DNA from: a virus
DNA length: 22,752 nucleotides
Direction: 5' to 3' (one strand)
Virus record (IMG/VR): IMGVR_UViG_3300036980_000541
Location: 1-22,752 of that record
Position 1 is the stretch's first letter; each line of letters begins with the position of its first letter. The translations under genes and the position numbers were made by a program. Shown here in pieces: positions 5,944 to 14,043 of this stretch. The notes beneath the pieces are model-generated. The model was not told where the DNA came from. It ran no database searches and saw only the letters and a program-made list of their open reading frames with translations.

Positions 5944-7737
5944 ATGAAACAACCAGTAGACCCCAACGTCTGGAAACAACGTGCCGCCCGCCGCCGCATT
6001 GAAGAAGACCAAGCCGACCGCCGCGCCGCCAAGCAAGCCCGCAGCGCTGCTCACGCCGAGAAGGTAGCCGAGCGCGAACGCCAGCGCCAAGAAGCCATCG
6101 CCGCGGCCCCACCGCCAGCCGAAAAGCCCACACTCCCCGTCAGCCTGCTCGGCGACGACGCCATCAACCAAGTGGTCGACGCCTGGTTGTCGAGCATGGA
6201 GGACTTCGCTGCCACCTTCGACATCCGCACCAAAGACGGCGCAGTTGTCCCGTTCGTTCCAACCGAGATCCAAAAGCAAGTCTTCACCGACGTAAAAGCC
6301 CACAGGTTCGTCCAGTTCCTCAAAGGCCGGCAGATGTTCGTCACGACGGCGACGGTGATCCCGGCGCTGAACGTGTGCTTTGCCAAGCCCGGCAGCCGAG
6401 TCTGCGTCGCCGCCCACGACGAACGCAGCGCCATGGAAATCGGCCAGTTCTACCGGATGATGTACGAGGGCAACCAGGCCCTGCGCGAACTGATGCCGCT
6501 CAAGTCGGGCAGCAAGGGTCAGCGTTCGATCCTGTTCGCCAACGGCAGCAAGATCCTATTCGGCACCGCCAACTCCGAGTTCTGGCGCGGTTTCCCTACG
6601 CACTTCGCGCACATGACCGAAGCGGCCATGTACGACAACCTCGGCAAGACGATCGCCAGCCTTGGCCAGACCGTCCCTGAATCCGGCACCATCGTCATCG
6701 AGACAACAGCCAACGGTGACAACACCTACCGCGAGATGTGGGACGACGACGGCAGCCGGTACTTCCGCCGGTTCCTGTGCTGGCTGAACCATCCCGAGTA
6801 TGTCAGCGACCTTGCGCTGCCCGCCGACCTGACCGACCTGGAACGCGACTACATCACCCGCCGCAAACTCCCAGCACGCCGAGCGAGTTGGTGGGTCCGC
6901 AAGCGCCGGTCTATGCCCATCTCCGAGCGGCACCTGATGCAGCAGGAGTACCCGGTCACGCCGGAAGAAGCCTTCCTGCTGTCGGGCGACAAGTACCTCA
7001 AGCGCCAAGTGGCGTTGCCGCAGTCGCCACCCGCCGACGCAGCGGGCGTGGTGCTGTGCGAGGTCTACAACCCCGAGCACCAGTACGTCGTGGGCATCGA
7101 CGTGGCAGCCGGCTCCGAGCGCGGCGACTTCTCCACAGTGGTCATCGGCAACGTCACCCAGCGCACAGTCGCCGCCACCATGCAAGTGCGCCTGCCAACC
7201 GCGCTGTTCAAACTCGCCGCCCACACGCTCCTTCGCGCCTACGGGTCGCCGACAACCGCCGTGGAAGTGAACACCTACGGTTTGGACGTGCAGAACTACC
7301 TGATTGAGCAGGGTGTCGCCATGTACCGCACCGTCGAGTACGGTGACATGGCCTTCACCTTCGGCAGCGGCATGGGCTGGATCACGGCACCCAACACCCG
7401 CCCGATCCTCTACGGTGCCATCATGGAAGCCGCGACCGGGCAGACCTCCTGGCACGTCGGCGACCGGCGGCTGGCTGAAGAACTGAACGCGCTGTGCTAC
7501 GACAAAAACAACAAACCCGGTGCGCCCAAGAACGGTCACGACGACCTTGGCTGCGCCTTTGGCATCATGGTGCTCGCCTGCCAGCAAGCGCGCCCGCCAG
7601 AGCGCGTGGTCGCAGTCATCCAGCCGTGGGAGACACCGGCGCAGAAGGAGTGGCGCATCCTCATGGAAGGCGGGCAAGAGTCCCTAGAGCGCGAACTGGA
7701 ACGCTACACGGTGCAACCCGGCGACTTCCCGACCTGA
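5944..7737 (+). CDS. terL: Terminase large subunit (DNA-packaging ATPase/nuclease)
   Basis: This 597-residue protein is the motor that cuts concatemeric DNA and pumps it through the portal. After a long basic coiled N-terminus (1-60) the ATPase domain has a P-loop-like KGRQMFVTT (127-135), the Walker B/catalytic segment HMTEAAMY (223-230, E226) and the coupling motif ETTANG (253-258). The C-terminal RNase H-like nuclease has D386 in VVGIDVAAG, E441 in AVEVNTYG and D533/D534 in NGHDDLG. All landmark residues are present. The P-loop, however, has phenylalanine where related terminases of the RQMGFTT type have glycine. The ATG abuts the previous stop without a clear Shine-Dalgarno, which suggests coupled translation. 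The 3' end overlaps the antisense HTH gene by 34 bases. Confidence 0.96.
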   Translation: MKQPVDPNVWKQRAARRRIEEDQADRRAAKQARSAAHAEKVAERERQRQEAIAAAPPPAEKPTLPVSLLGDDAINQVVDAWLSSMEDFAATFDIRTKDGAVVPFVPTEIQKQVFTDVKAHRFVQFLKGRQMFVTTATVIPALNVCFAKPGSRVCVAAHDERSAMEIGQFYRMMYEGNQALRELMPLKSGSKGQRSILFANGSKILFGTANSEFWRGFPTHFAHMTEAAMYDNLGKTIASLGQTVPESGTIVIETTANGDNTYREMWDDDGSRYFRRFLCWLNHPEYVSDLALPADLTDLERDYITRRKLPARRASWWVRKRRSMPISERHLMQQEYPVTPEEAFLLSGDKYLKRQVALPQSPPADAAGVVLCEVYNPEHQYVVGIDVAAGSERGDFSTVVIGNVTQRTVAATMQVRLPTALFKLAAHTLLRAYGSPTTAVEVNTYGLDVQNYLIEQGVAMYRTVEYGDMAFTFGSGMGWITAPNTRPILYGAIMEAATGQTSWHVGDRRLAEELNALCYDKNNKPGAPKNGHDDLGCAFGIMVLACQQARPPERVVAVIQPWETPAQKEWRILMEGGQESLERELERYTVQPGDFPT

Positions 7738-7886
7738 AGCGCCGCGTCAATGTCCGCCCGCAGGTACAGCCGCTTGCGTCCCAACCGACAACTTGGAACC
7801 AAGCCGCTCTTGACCCAATAGGTCAGTGTGCGCCTGCTAATCCGCAATAGTTTCAGCACTTCTTTGCTCGTCATGTACTCGCCCAC
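7704..7886 (-). CDS. Antisense excisionase/MerR-type helix-turn-helix protein (60 aa)
   Basis: GTG 7886-7884 has GGAGG at 7896-7892 five bases upstream; the in-frame ATG at 7874 would leave a 17-base spacing, so the GTG is preferred. The product (YMTSKEVLKLLRISRRTLTYW, then GLVPSCRLGRKRLYLRADIDAAL) is a standard HTH_17 domain: recognition helix, turn, short wing and final helix. It resembles the other HTH protein (2582-2749) in architecture but not in detailed sequence. It stands alone, opposite to the surrounding late genes, and its 3' end runs into the terminase gene. It could be an excisionase or a transcriptional repressor that autoregulates through the GCGCAAAG repeats upstream. Confidence 0.82.
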   Translation of the reverse strand: MGEYMTSKEVLKLLRISRRTLTYWVKSGLVPSCRLGRKRLYLRADIDAALQVGKSPGCTV

Positions 7887-8054
7887 GCTAACCTCCGTGC
7901 AAGTGAGCGCAAAGCGTAGCAGGTAGGCGCAAAGTACGCGCTATCCATTGAGCATTTTCTATCCCAACCCACACTCTGAAGCGTCGCCATAGATTGGCGA
8001 ACGGGCCGCCACCGTTTGGGCGCTTCGTGACGCCAACGATACGGGCGGGAACAC
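7887..8054. promoter_or_regulatory. Intergenic control region with two GCGCAAAG direct repeats
   Basis: This 168-base gap between the antisense HTH gene and the scaffold gene holds GCGCAAAG at 7907-7914 and again at 7927-7934, exactly 20 bases apart (about two helical turns). A relatively A/T-rich patch lies at 7941-7970. The repeats are directly upstream of the HTH gene and may be its binding sites. I could not identify a convincing -35/-10 pair on either strand, so promoter placement is open. Confidence 0.4.
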
Positions 8055-8825
8055 ATGGACTTGGACTTCAAGGCAATCATCGAGCAAGCGGCACAACTGG
8101 ACCAGCAGGGCGGCGCGACCGCACCGGAGCAAACCCCAGAGCCGCAGCAAACCGCAGAACCGACCGCGCAACAGGAAGCCTCAGCGGCACCCGCTCCCGC
8201 GGAACCAACCCGCCAAGACCCGCCCCAGATGGTGCCGGTACAGCGGTTGGCGGCTGCGACCAGAAAGGCCAAAGCCTACGAGCAGCAGTACCACGAAAGC
8301 CAACAGCGCATCAGCGAGTACGACAGCAAGATCAGGGAACTGGAAACAGCCCTTGCTCAAGTGAAGAAAGCGGATGCGACCGACGACGATGCGTGGCTAG
8401 ACGAACATCTCAACGGTGGTGCCGGTGCAGCCGACAAGACCGTGAAAGCCTTGGAGGCGCGTCTAGAGAAGTTCGAGAAGTGGCAGGCGGCTGAAGAACA
8501 GCGCGCCGTTCACGCTCAAGAGGACTCGCTGCTCTCAAGCGCAATGACCGACTTGCAGAACGATTGCCAAAACTTTGACGAGGAGATGATTATCACCCTC
8601 CTCGCCAACAAGTGGAGCCCTGAACAGATCGTGGCCAAGCACGCAACGATGCGTTTTGCGCCCAGAGCGCCGACCGCAACCAAGCCTGCCGCAGCCGCCC
8701 CCGCTCCACCGCCCCAGATCGCGCAGCCCGGCACCGCGCCCAAGGCTACGTCCAACGACATGCCCTTTGACCAGTGGATCAAGAAGGGCTTTAAAGAAGA
8801 CCTCAAGCGTCACGGCATCGCCTAG
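8055..8825 (+). CDS. Capsid scaffolding protein (probable)
   Basis: The 256-residue product immediately precedes the major capsid gene, the usual place of a scaffold. It begins MDLDFKAIIEQAAQLDQ, followed by a Pro/Gln/Ala-rich disordered stretch (about 20-60). Next come helices with coiled-coil character (about 60-105, RLAAATRKAKAYEQQYHESQ ... IRELETALAQVKK, and about 128-160, VKALEARLEKFEKWQAAEEQ). A second Ala/Pro linker precedes a short basic C-terminal helix (DQWIKKGFKEDLKRHG). In scaffolds, a basic helical tail binds the coat protein inside the procapsid. The Shine-Dalgarno is weak (GGGCGGGA). No protease motif is evident. The assignment rests on composition and position. Confidence 0.78.
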   Translation: MDLDFKAIIEQAAQLDQQGGATAPEQTPEPQQTAEPTAQQEASAAPAPAEPTRQDPPQMVPVQRLAAATRKAKAYEQQYHESQQRISEYDSKIRELETALAQVKKADATDDDAWLDEHLNGGAGAADKTVKALEARLEKFEKWQAAEEQRAVHAQEDSLLSSAMTDLQNDCQNFDEEMIITLLANKWSPEQIVAKHATMRFAPRAPTATKPAAAAPAPPPQIAQPGTAPKATSNDMPFDQWIKKGFKEDLKRHGIA

Positions 8826-8843
8826 CGCACCAAGGAGTTACCC

Positions 8844-10127
8844 ATGCCAGCTACCCTCGCAAGCTTGAACGCCATCCTCAAAGAGGCGTACGTCGAGCAG
8901 AAGATCCAGGACCAGTTCAACGAGAACGTCGATTCCTGGAAGGACTTCGACAGCGTTGACCTCAAGTGGACCGGCTCGCAGGCCATCTTCCCGCTGCGCG
9001 TCGCCCGCAACAACAGCGTCAATGCGTCGAGCACCAGCAACACGCCCGCCGCCGGCCAGCAGGGCTACCTGCGCTTGGTCGTGACCGCTCAGAAGGTCTA
9101 CGCCTCGGCGGAAATCCTCGGCGAAGCGATCGCCGCTGCCAGCACCACCGCCGGCTCGTTCGCGGTTGAACCCGCGGAAGAACTCAACGGCATGGTCAAG
9201 GACTACAACAAGCGCCTTTCGCAGTTGTCGTTCTTCGGCGGCGTCTGCATCGGCTTTGTGTGGCAGAAGCAGAACGCGGCCACCTTCGGCTACAGCGGTC
9301 GGTTCTTCGACATCGCCCTCGGCGTTGGCGAAACCGTGTCGTTCTTCCGCATGGACACCTACGCCGCCGTCGGCGCTGCCACGCAGTTGAACGCCATCAG
9401 CAGCACCAGCCTCACGCTGAACGCCGCCATCAACACCGCAGCAGTGACTGCGGGCGTCCTGATCGCGGTCGTCGTGACCGGATTGCAAGCCGCCCTGACC
9501 GAGCCCCGCACCATCGCCCCGACCTCGGCTGCCGGCATCGACCCGGCGCTCACCGCTGAGCCCATCGGCATGATCGGCAACCTCGGCTTGCAGAGCCACT
9601 TTGGCCTGAACCGCAACAGCGGCACCGCGGGCGAAGTGACCTTGCGCTCCAACTTCCGCGCCGTGGACGACACGCTCCCGGCGGGTGGCGCCCTGGGTCT
9701 GGACGACCTGCAAGTGCTGGACTCGACCATCCAGACCGTTTCCGGTCGCCGGAGCGACAAGCGTTGGTCGAGTTGGAACCAGTTGAACAGCTACCCCGCG
9801 CTGCTCCAGGGCACCTCGGCGGGCAACCTGCGCACCGACGTCAAGACCTCGGCCAGCAAGGCGGATGCCGGGTACACCGACTTCGCCTACGCCAACATCC
9901 CGTTCATGGCCAGCGACTCTTGCCCTGACGGTCTGTTCATCAACATCTGCAAGGACACCTGGAGCCGCGCCACGCTGAAGGCTGGCCACTTCATCGACTT
10001 CGGCGAGGGCACCTTCACCCGCGTCCCGAACACCGACAAGGCTCAGGCGTCCTACGCGACCTACTACAACCTCGTCTGCAAGCAGCCCAACGCCAACGGC
10101 GTCATCGCTGCCCTCGACCTGGTGTAG
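8844..10127 (+). CDS. Major capsid protein (HK97-fold type)
   Basis: An excellent Shine-Dalgarno (AAGGAG, 8830-8835) precedes ATG 8844, fitting a highly expressed gene. The 427-residue product shows the order expected of HK97-fold coat proteins. An N-terminal helix (LASLNAILKEAYVEQKIQDQ) is followed by an extended arm with IFPLRVARN and a glycine/serine loop. Then comes a spine-helix region (AEELNGMVKDYNKRLSQLSFFGG) and a long beta-rich segment that may include an inserted domain (about 150-235). The C-terminal part ends in a typical strand set around FINICKDTWSRATLKAGHFIDFG. It follows the scaffold and precedes a strong hairpin. The name rests on pattern and location; no maturation protease gene was recognised nearby. 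Confidence 0.88.
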   Translation: MPATLASLNAILKEAYVEQKIQDQFNENVDSWKDFDSVDLKWTGSQAIFPLRVARNNSVNASSTSNTPAAGQQGYLRLVVTAQKVYASAEILGEAIAAASTTAGSFAVEPAEELNGMVKDYNKRLSQLSFFGGVCIGFVWQKQNAATFGYSGRFFDIALGVGETVSFFRMDTYAAVGAATQLNAISSTSLTLNAAINTAAVTAGVLIAVVVTGLQAALTEPRTIAPTSAAGIDPALTAEPIGMIGNLGLQSHFGLNRNSGTAGEVTLRSNFRAVDDTLPAGGALGLDDLQVLDSTIQTVSGRRSDKRWSSWNQLNSYPALLQGTSAGNLRTDVKTSASKADAGYTDFAYANIPFMASDSCPDGLFINICKDTWSRATLKAGHFIDFGEGTFTRVPNTDKAQASYATYYNLVCKQPNANGVIAALDLV

Positions 10128-10137
10128 TCCACTTCCC

Positions 10138-10177
10138 GCCGCCGTCAGCCTGGGCTTAGGTCTGGGCTGACGGCGGC
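10138..10177 (+). terminator. Strong hairpin after the capsid gene (terminator or mRNA-stability element)
   Basis: GCCGCCGTCAGCC (10138-10150) is perfectly complementary to GGCTGACGGCGGC (10165-10177), a 13-bp stem that can extend inward by three further pairs. The tract after it (TTCAATCT) is not a proper U-run, so it may be a leaky terminator or a 3' stabiliser that raises capsid mRNA relative to downstream genes. The next gene starts only 24 bases later. Confidence 0.75.
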
Positions 10178-10201
10178 TTCAATCTGCAAGGAGAACATCT
10201 C

Positions 10202-11020
10202 ATGGCAAAGGTTACTTTCGTCCCTGTCCAAGACAGCAACGACAACAGCGTCAACGTCCCGGTCAACCAGCTTTGGAACTACCAGAGCGGCGTGCCAGCG
10301 GCCACCAACGACTCCAGCGAAGGCTTCGCAGCCGGCGACCTGTGGGTCGATTCTGCCACCGACACCATGTACGTCTGCTCGGACGCCTCGGTCAACGCGG
10401 CTGTGTGGACCGCTGGTGGCGCGCCCGTGGGCACCATCGTCGCGGCTGATTACGTCGGCAACCACAGCCTGTTGGTCGCGACCACAGGCGGGGTTCCGCT
10501 GCCGCAAGTGGTCGCCGCCGGCGAGTTCGTCGGTCGCGCCATCGCTGGCAGCCTCGGCGTCGTCACCGCCGCACAGGCTCGCGCCATCATCAAGGCGACC
10601 ACCGAAGCGCTGTTCGACGACCTGGCTTCGGCTGGCGTCATCGACGGCGACCGGCTCAAGGCTGGCGGGATCACCCCGAACAAGAACATGGTCAAGGCGT
10701 TCACCGCGCTCGGTGTGGGCAACGTGTCTCCCACTGCTGCGCAGATGGTCAACGGCGTTCTCAGCCACCCCGCCGCTGCCGCCCAGACCCTGACCACGGA
10801 CACCGCACCCAACATCATCGCCAACGCCGCGGTCGGCGCTGTCGCCGGGACGTACTTCGAGTTCTTGGTGAGCAACACCGGTGCCGGCACCAGCACCCTG
10901 ACCGCAGACGGCGGCGCCACCGTCACTATTGTCGGCGACCCAGCCGTCCTGACCGGCACCACTGCGTCCTTCCTGGCTGTCGTGACCGGCGCGGCCACCG
11001 TGAGCATCTTCCGCAAGTAG
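10202..11020 (+). CDS. Beta-rich structural protein, likely head decoration or fibre-like
   Basis: AAGGAG at 10188-10193 precedes ATG 10202. The 272-residue product has an N-terminal GFAAGDLWVDSATDTMYVCS (41-60). This GDLW...D...Y.C pattern often appears in phage fibres and surface proteins. A helical middle follows (about 120-200, AQARAIIKATTEALFDDLAS ... MVNGVLSH). The C-terminal beta domain (about 215-272, FEFLVSNTGAGTSTLTADGG ... TTASFLAVVTGAATVSIF) resembles trimeric or jelly-roll surface domains. Its place directly after the capsid gene suggests a capsid decoration or head-fibre protein. No catalytic or binding motif can be named. Confidence 0.72.
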   Translation: MAKVTFVPVQDSNDNSVNVPVNQLWNYQSGVPAATNDSSEGFAAGDLWVDSATDTMYVCSDASVNAAVWTAGGAPVGTIVAADYVGNHSLLVATTGGVPLPQVVAAGEFVGRAIAGSLGVVTAAQARAIIKATTEALFDDLASAGVIDGDRLKAGGITPNKNMVKAFTALGVGNVSPTAAQMVNGVLSHPAAAAQTLTTDTAPNIIANAAVGAVAGTYFEFLVSNTGAGTSTLTADGGATVTIVGDPAVLTGTTASFLAVVTGAATVSIFRK

Positions 11021-11035
11021 ACCAGGAGGCAGCGC

Positions 11036-11311
11036 ATGGACGGATATGAAATCGGCAGTGAAGCGGTTGACCCGTTTGACCAAGCTGCCCTAGCCTCTGC
11101 TGCGAAGCGGAGGCTGGCGTCCATGCGTCGTCGCCCCGTAGGAGTTGAGCCAGACGCCATGGACACCGCCGGGGATACCCTCGGCGGTGCCCTGGCGGGT
11201 GCGGCAACCGGAGCGGCGCTCGGCACTGCTGTCCCGGTGGTCGGAAACGCACTCGGCGCAGGCGTCGGTGGCCTCATCGGCGCGTTCCAAGGGTTCACCA
11301 AGCGCAAGTAG
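11036..11311 (+). CDS. Small glycine-zipper virion-associated protein (91 aa)
   Basis: AGGAGG at 11024-11029 with a six-base spacer supports ATG 11036. The first half is hydrophilic and contains LASAAKRRL (19-27), a peptide shared with other late proteins here. Residues 46-87 form a continuous glycine zipper (GDTLGGALAGAATGAALGTA, then GNALGAGVGGLIGAFQGF) with two membrane-compatible helices, ended by basic TKRK. Glycine zippers insert into or oligomerise within membranes and occur in small ejected virion proteins and some holin- or bacteriocin-like peptides. The position between capsid and portal genes favours a minor internal virion protein. The function is inferred. Confidence 0.75.
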   Translation: MDGYEIGSEAVDPFDQAALASAAKRRLASMRRRPVGVEPDAMDTAGDTLGGALAGAATGAALGTAVPVVGNALGAGVGGLIGAFQGFTKRK

Positions 11312-11317
11312 GAATCC

Positions 11318-13354
11318 ATGATCAACTTCGGCCAAGGCCCAGAACCGCAAATCGACGACGTGCGGGACTTGCAGCCGGAGAGCGCAGGCGGCGTCATCGA
11401 GCCGGGCGACACCGACAGCCCGAGCCTGACGCCCAAGCAAATCGCAGAGTTCTCCGACCAGTTCCTAGCGGATACGCGGAGTTACTACTACAACACCTGG
11501 ATGGAGTGCGTCAACCTCATCAGCGACTTCCGCCGCATGGGTGGAGGCGTCGTTGCCAAGGCGGGCGGCACCACGGGCGCTATGCAGTTCCTGCGCCCCC
11601 GCTTCGTCAACGTCAACATCGTGCAGCCGCTGTACCGCAACGTGGTCGCCCGCCTGAGCGTGGAGCAGCCAAGTTGCGTGGTCATCCCGGCGTCGCCCAG
11701 CACCGAGGACATTGTGCAGGCGCAGGCAGCCGAGCAGGCGCTCAAGTACTTCTGGCGAGCTGCCGAGGTCAAGAAGCACCTGACGGAAATGATCGAGTGG
11801 ATGGCGCTGTTGGGCACCGCGGGGCTGTTCACTGAAGTCGTCAACGGCAGGCAGGCAGGCGACACCTACGTCGGCGACGTGAAGGTCCGCGCCATCAGCC
11901 CTGACCGCATCCGAGCTGAGCCCGGTGTCGGCAACCCCGACGACAGCCGCTTTCTGGGCATCACCATCCTGACCACCAAGGACGCGCTCAAGCGGCAGTT
12001 CCCTGACAAGGCAGTGATCATCGACCAAGCGCCGACGCCCACCATGCCGTTTGGCCCTAGCACGTCGCAGTTCGGTGCCAAAGCCGCACCAGACCGCGTG
12101 GAAGTGCTGCAAGCCTACTGCCGCAGCGGGCACTGGTTCACGCTCTGTGGTGCCGAAGTGCTGGCCCAAGGTCGCGTCGCCGGCAACCGGATGCCGTTGC
12201 AGATTGCCCGCTACACCAAGATCCCCGGCCAGTTCTTTGGCATGGGCATGGTCGAGCCAAACCTGTCGATTCAGTTCCTGTTCAGCGACACACTCAACCA
12301 GATTGCCCAGAACGCTCGCATGATGGGCAATCCCAAGGTCATGGTCGAGCAGAACAGCAAAGTGGCCAACGACGCTTTCACCAGCCGCGTGGGCGAGATC
12401 ATCAAGTTCAGCGGCCAGGCACCGACAGTGTGGGTGCCGCCACCGCTGCCCGCCTACATCCAGCAGATGCCTGCGATGCTGCAAAGCTACAGCCACGACG
12501 TCACCGGCATCCACACCACGACCAGCGGCAAGCGCGCCGTCGGCATCAGCTCTGGTCGCGCGATTGAGGCACTGACCAGCAACGACCTTGCGCAATTGCA
12601 GTCCACGCAGGACGCCATCACCTACGCGGTTGAGGGTATGTCCACGACTGCGCTGGCGTTCATCAAGGCGTACTACCCCGAAGAGAAGGTGATGCGCGCC
12701 TTTGACCAGTACGGGCGCGGGATCTTCAAAGCCATCAGCAAGACCGACTTGGGCGATACGCCGGAAGTGTTCGTGGAAGCCGACACCCTGTTCTCGGCCA
12801 CCGTCAAGGACCGCGACCAGAAAACGCTCGACCTGCTCCGCTTGGGCATGGTCGACGCCGCGACCGCCAAGAAGATGCTGAGTTACCACCTCGACCCCAT
12901 GGCTCCGCTTGAGGAAGTGGCGGACATGCAGCACGCGCAAACCGTGCTCATGACCGTTGCAGACGACGGCTACTGGCTGTTGAACCCTGCGACCGGGTTG
13001 CCGCAAGTGGACGCGCTGACGGGGCAGCAGAAGGCCCGCGTGGTCATCTACCCGACCGATAACCTCGACGTGTTCGAGCGCGTGATCCGCGACTTCATGC
13101 GGACCGACGCCTTCCGCAGCATGGACAAGGAAGCGGCAGACGGTGTGGACGCGCTGTACCAGGAGGTGATCAAGATGATCGCAGCCAAGATGGTGCCGCC
13201 GGAAGCCAAGGAAATGAACAGCAACGGCAACCCCAAGGGCATGGGCGAGCCGGGAGCGCCACCGCTTCCGCAGGCGTTGCCGGGCAATATGGACACCACC
13301 GCCGCGGCTGATGCTGCGGTTGAATCTGCTGAGGCGGATACGGGACTTGCCTAA
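11318..13354 (+). CDS. Portal protein (P22-like podovirus type)
   Basis: The 678-residue protein has the length and pattern of P22-type portals, the dodecameric ring at the packaging vertex that serves as DNA entry and exit. After a 40-residue acidic leader come SYYYNTWMECVNLISDFRRM, IVQPLYRNVVARLSVEQPS and PASPSTEDIVQAQAAEQALKYF (about 45-155). These correspond to the clip/wing start where portals have YRN.VA..SVEQP-type sequence. The central region includes PDRIRAEPGVGNPDDSRFLG and NLSIQFLFSDTLNQIAQNARM, and the long stem/crown helices continue to about residue 620. A Pro/Gly/Ala-rich tail follows. The start has AGGA four bases upstream, and the stop overlaps the adaptor gene (TAATG). It is encoded after the capsid gene, an uncommon order. 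Confidence 0.9.
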   Translation: MINFGQGPEPQIDDVRDLQPESAGGVIEPGDTDSPSLTPKQIAEFSDQFLADTRSYYYNTWMECVNLISDFRRMGGGVVAKAGGTTGAMQFLRPRFVNVNIVQPLYRNVVARLSVEQPSCVVIPASPSTEDIVQAQAAEQALKYFWRAAEVKKHLTEMIEWMALLGTAGLFTEVVNGRQAGDTYVGDVKVRAISPDRIRAEPGVGNPDDSRFLGITILTTKDALKRQFPDKAVIIDQAPTPTMPFGPSTSQFGAKAAPDRVEVLQAYCRSGHWFTLCGAEVLAQGRVAGNRMPLQIARYTKIPGQFFGMGMVEPNLSIQFLFSDTLNQIAQNARMMGNPKVMVEQNSKVANDAFTSRVGEIIKFSGQAPTVWVPPPLPAYIQQMPAMLQSYSHDVTGIHTTTSGKRAVGISSGRAIEALTSNDLAQLQSTQDAITYAVEGMSTTALAFIKAYYPEEKVMRAFDQYGRGIFKAISKTDLGDTPEVFVEADTLFSATVKDRDQKTLDLLRLGMVDAATAKKMLSYHLDPMAPLEEVADMQHAQTVLMTVADDGYWLLNPATGLPQVDALTGQQKARVVIYPTDNLDVFERVIRDFMRTDAFRSMDKEAADGVDALYQEVIKMIAAKMVPPEAKEMNSNGNPKGMGEPGAPPLPQALPGNMDTTAAADAAVESAEADTGLA

Positions 13355-14043
13355 TGTACGTCCACGAAATCGCCGACTACGCCCGCCTAATCGCCGACGA
13401 CCCTGACCAGGTGCAACTGAGCCAAGCCCGGCTCGCCACCATCCTCAAGATCGCCTACAAGCAATTCCGCGGCTACGTCCCAAGCGAGGTCTACGAGATC
13501 AAGCAAGGCCCCGTGACCGCGACCGGGCAGTACAACATCGACCTGAACAATGTGATCTTTGGAACGGCACCGACTGCGGCGCGGGCTCAGAAGTTGACGC
13601 GGGTTCAGTTGGTCGACGCGACAACTGGTGTCGTGGAGCAGATCCTGCCGCCGCGGTCCAGCATGGAATCGCTTGGGCAGAACGGCGCCACGTCGGTCTT
13701 CTGGAACGGTGGCCCCTGCTGGTGGCTAGACGGGCGCGTCCTGCGCTTCTCCGGCCCTGTGACGGGCTCACTTGAAGTCTGGTATCTGCCCGACGAGTCG
13801 GTGAACTGGACGGCTGGCGTGGTCACTGGAGCCAACGTCTATGTCGACGACCTAGACCGCTGGCACGACATCATTGCGCTGCTGGCCATTGGCCGCTCGT
13901 ACTCGATGGCAGACGGCGTCACGCAGGCGAACGTCAAGCAGACCCTCGGCGAACGCCTAGCGGAGATGGAGCAATTCTTCTCCGAGAGCCGCAGTGGCAA
14001 GGCAAGCCGGTACGTTCAGGATGTAGGAGGCTATGGTGGCTGA
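13354..14043 (+). CDS. Head-tail adaptor protein (probable)
   Basis: Overlapping the portal stop by one base, this 229-residue protein lies where podoviruses encode the adaptor that closes the portal after packaging. It begins with a helix (YVHEIADYARLIADDPDQ ... ARLATILKIAYKQFRGY) and has a beta-rich centre (about 45-150, YEIKQGPVTATGQYNIDLNN and WWLDGRVLRFSGPVTG). It ends with long helices (RWHDIIALLAIGRSYSMA, LGERLAEMEQFFSESRS). Terminal helices around a beta domain fit gp4/gp11-like adaptors in length and organisation, but sequence identity to a named family is not recognised. The 3' end contains the AGGAGG used by the next gene. Confidence 0.68.
   Translation: MYVHEIADYARLIADDPDQVQLSQARLATILKIAYKQFRGYVPSEVYEIKQGPVTATGQYNIDLNNVIFGTAPTAARAQKLTRVQLVDATTGVVEQILPPRSSMESLGQNGATSVFWNGGPCWWLDGRVLRFSGPVTGSLEVWYLPDESVNWTAGVVTGANVYVDDLDRWHDIIALLAIGRSYSMADGVTQANVKQTLGERLAEMEQFFSESRSGKASRYVQDVGGYGG

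Noticed and set aside
11465-13006. A 513-residue minus-strand frame opposite the portal gene, and similar long antisense frames at 8838-9989 and 6556-7677
   Set aside because: They lie wholly inside well-supported plus-strand genes, are rich in His, Val and Arg from GC-rich third positions, and have no Shine-Dalgarno or recognisable domain.
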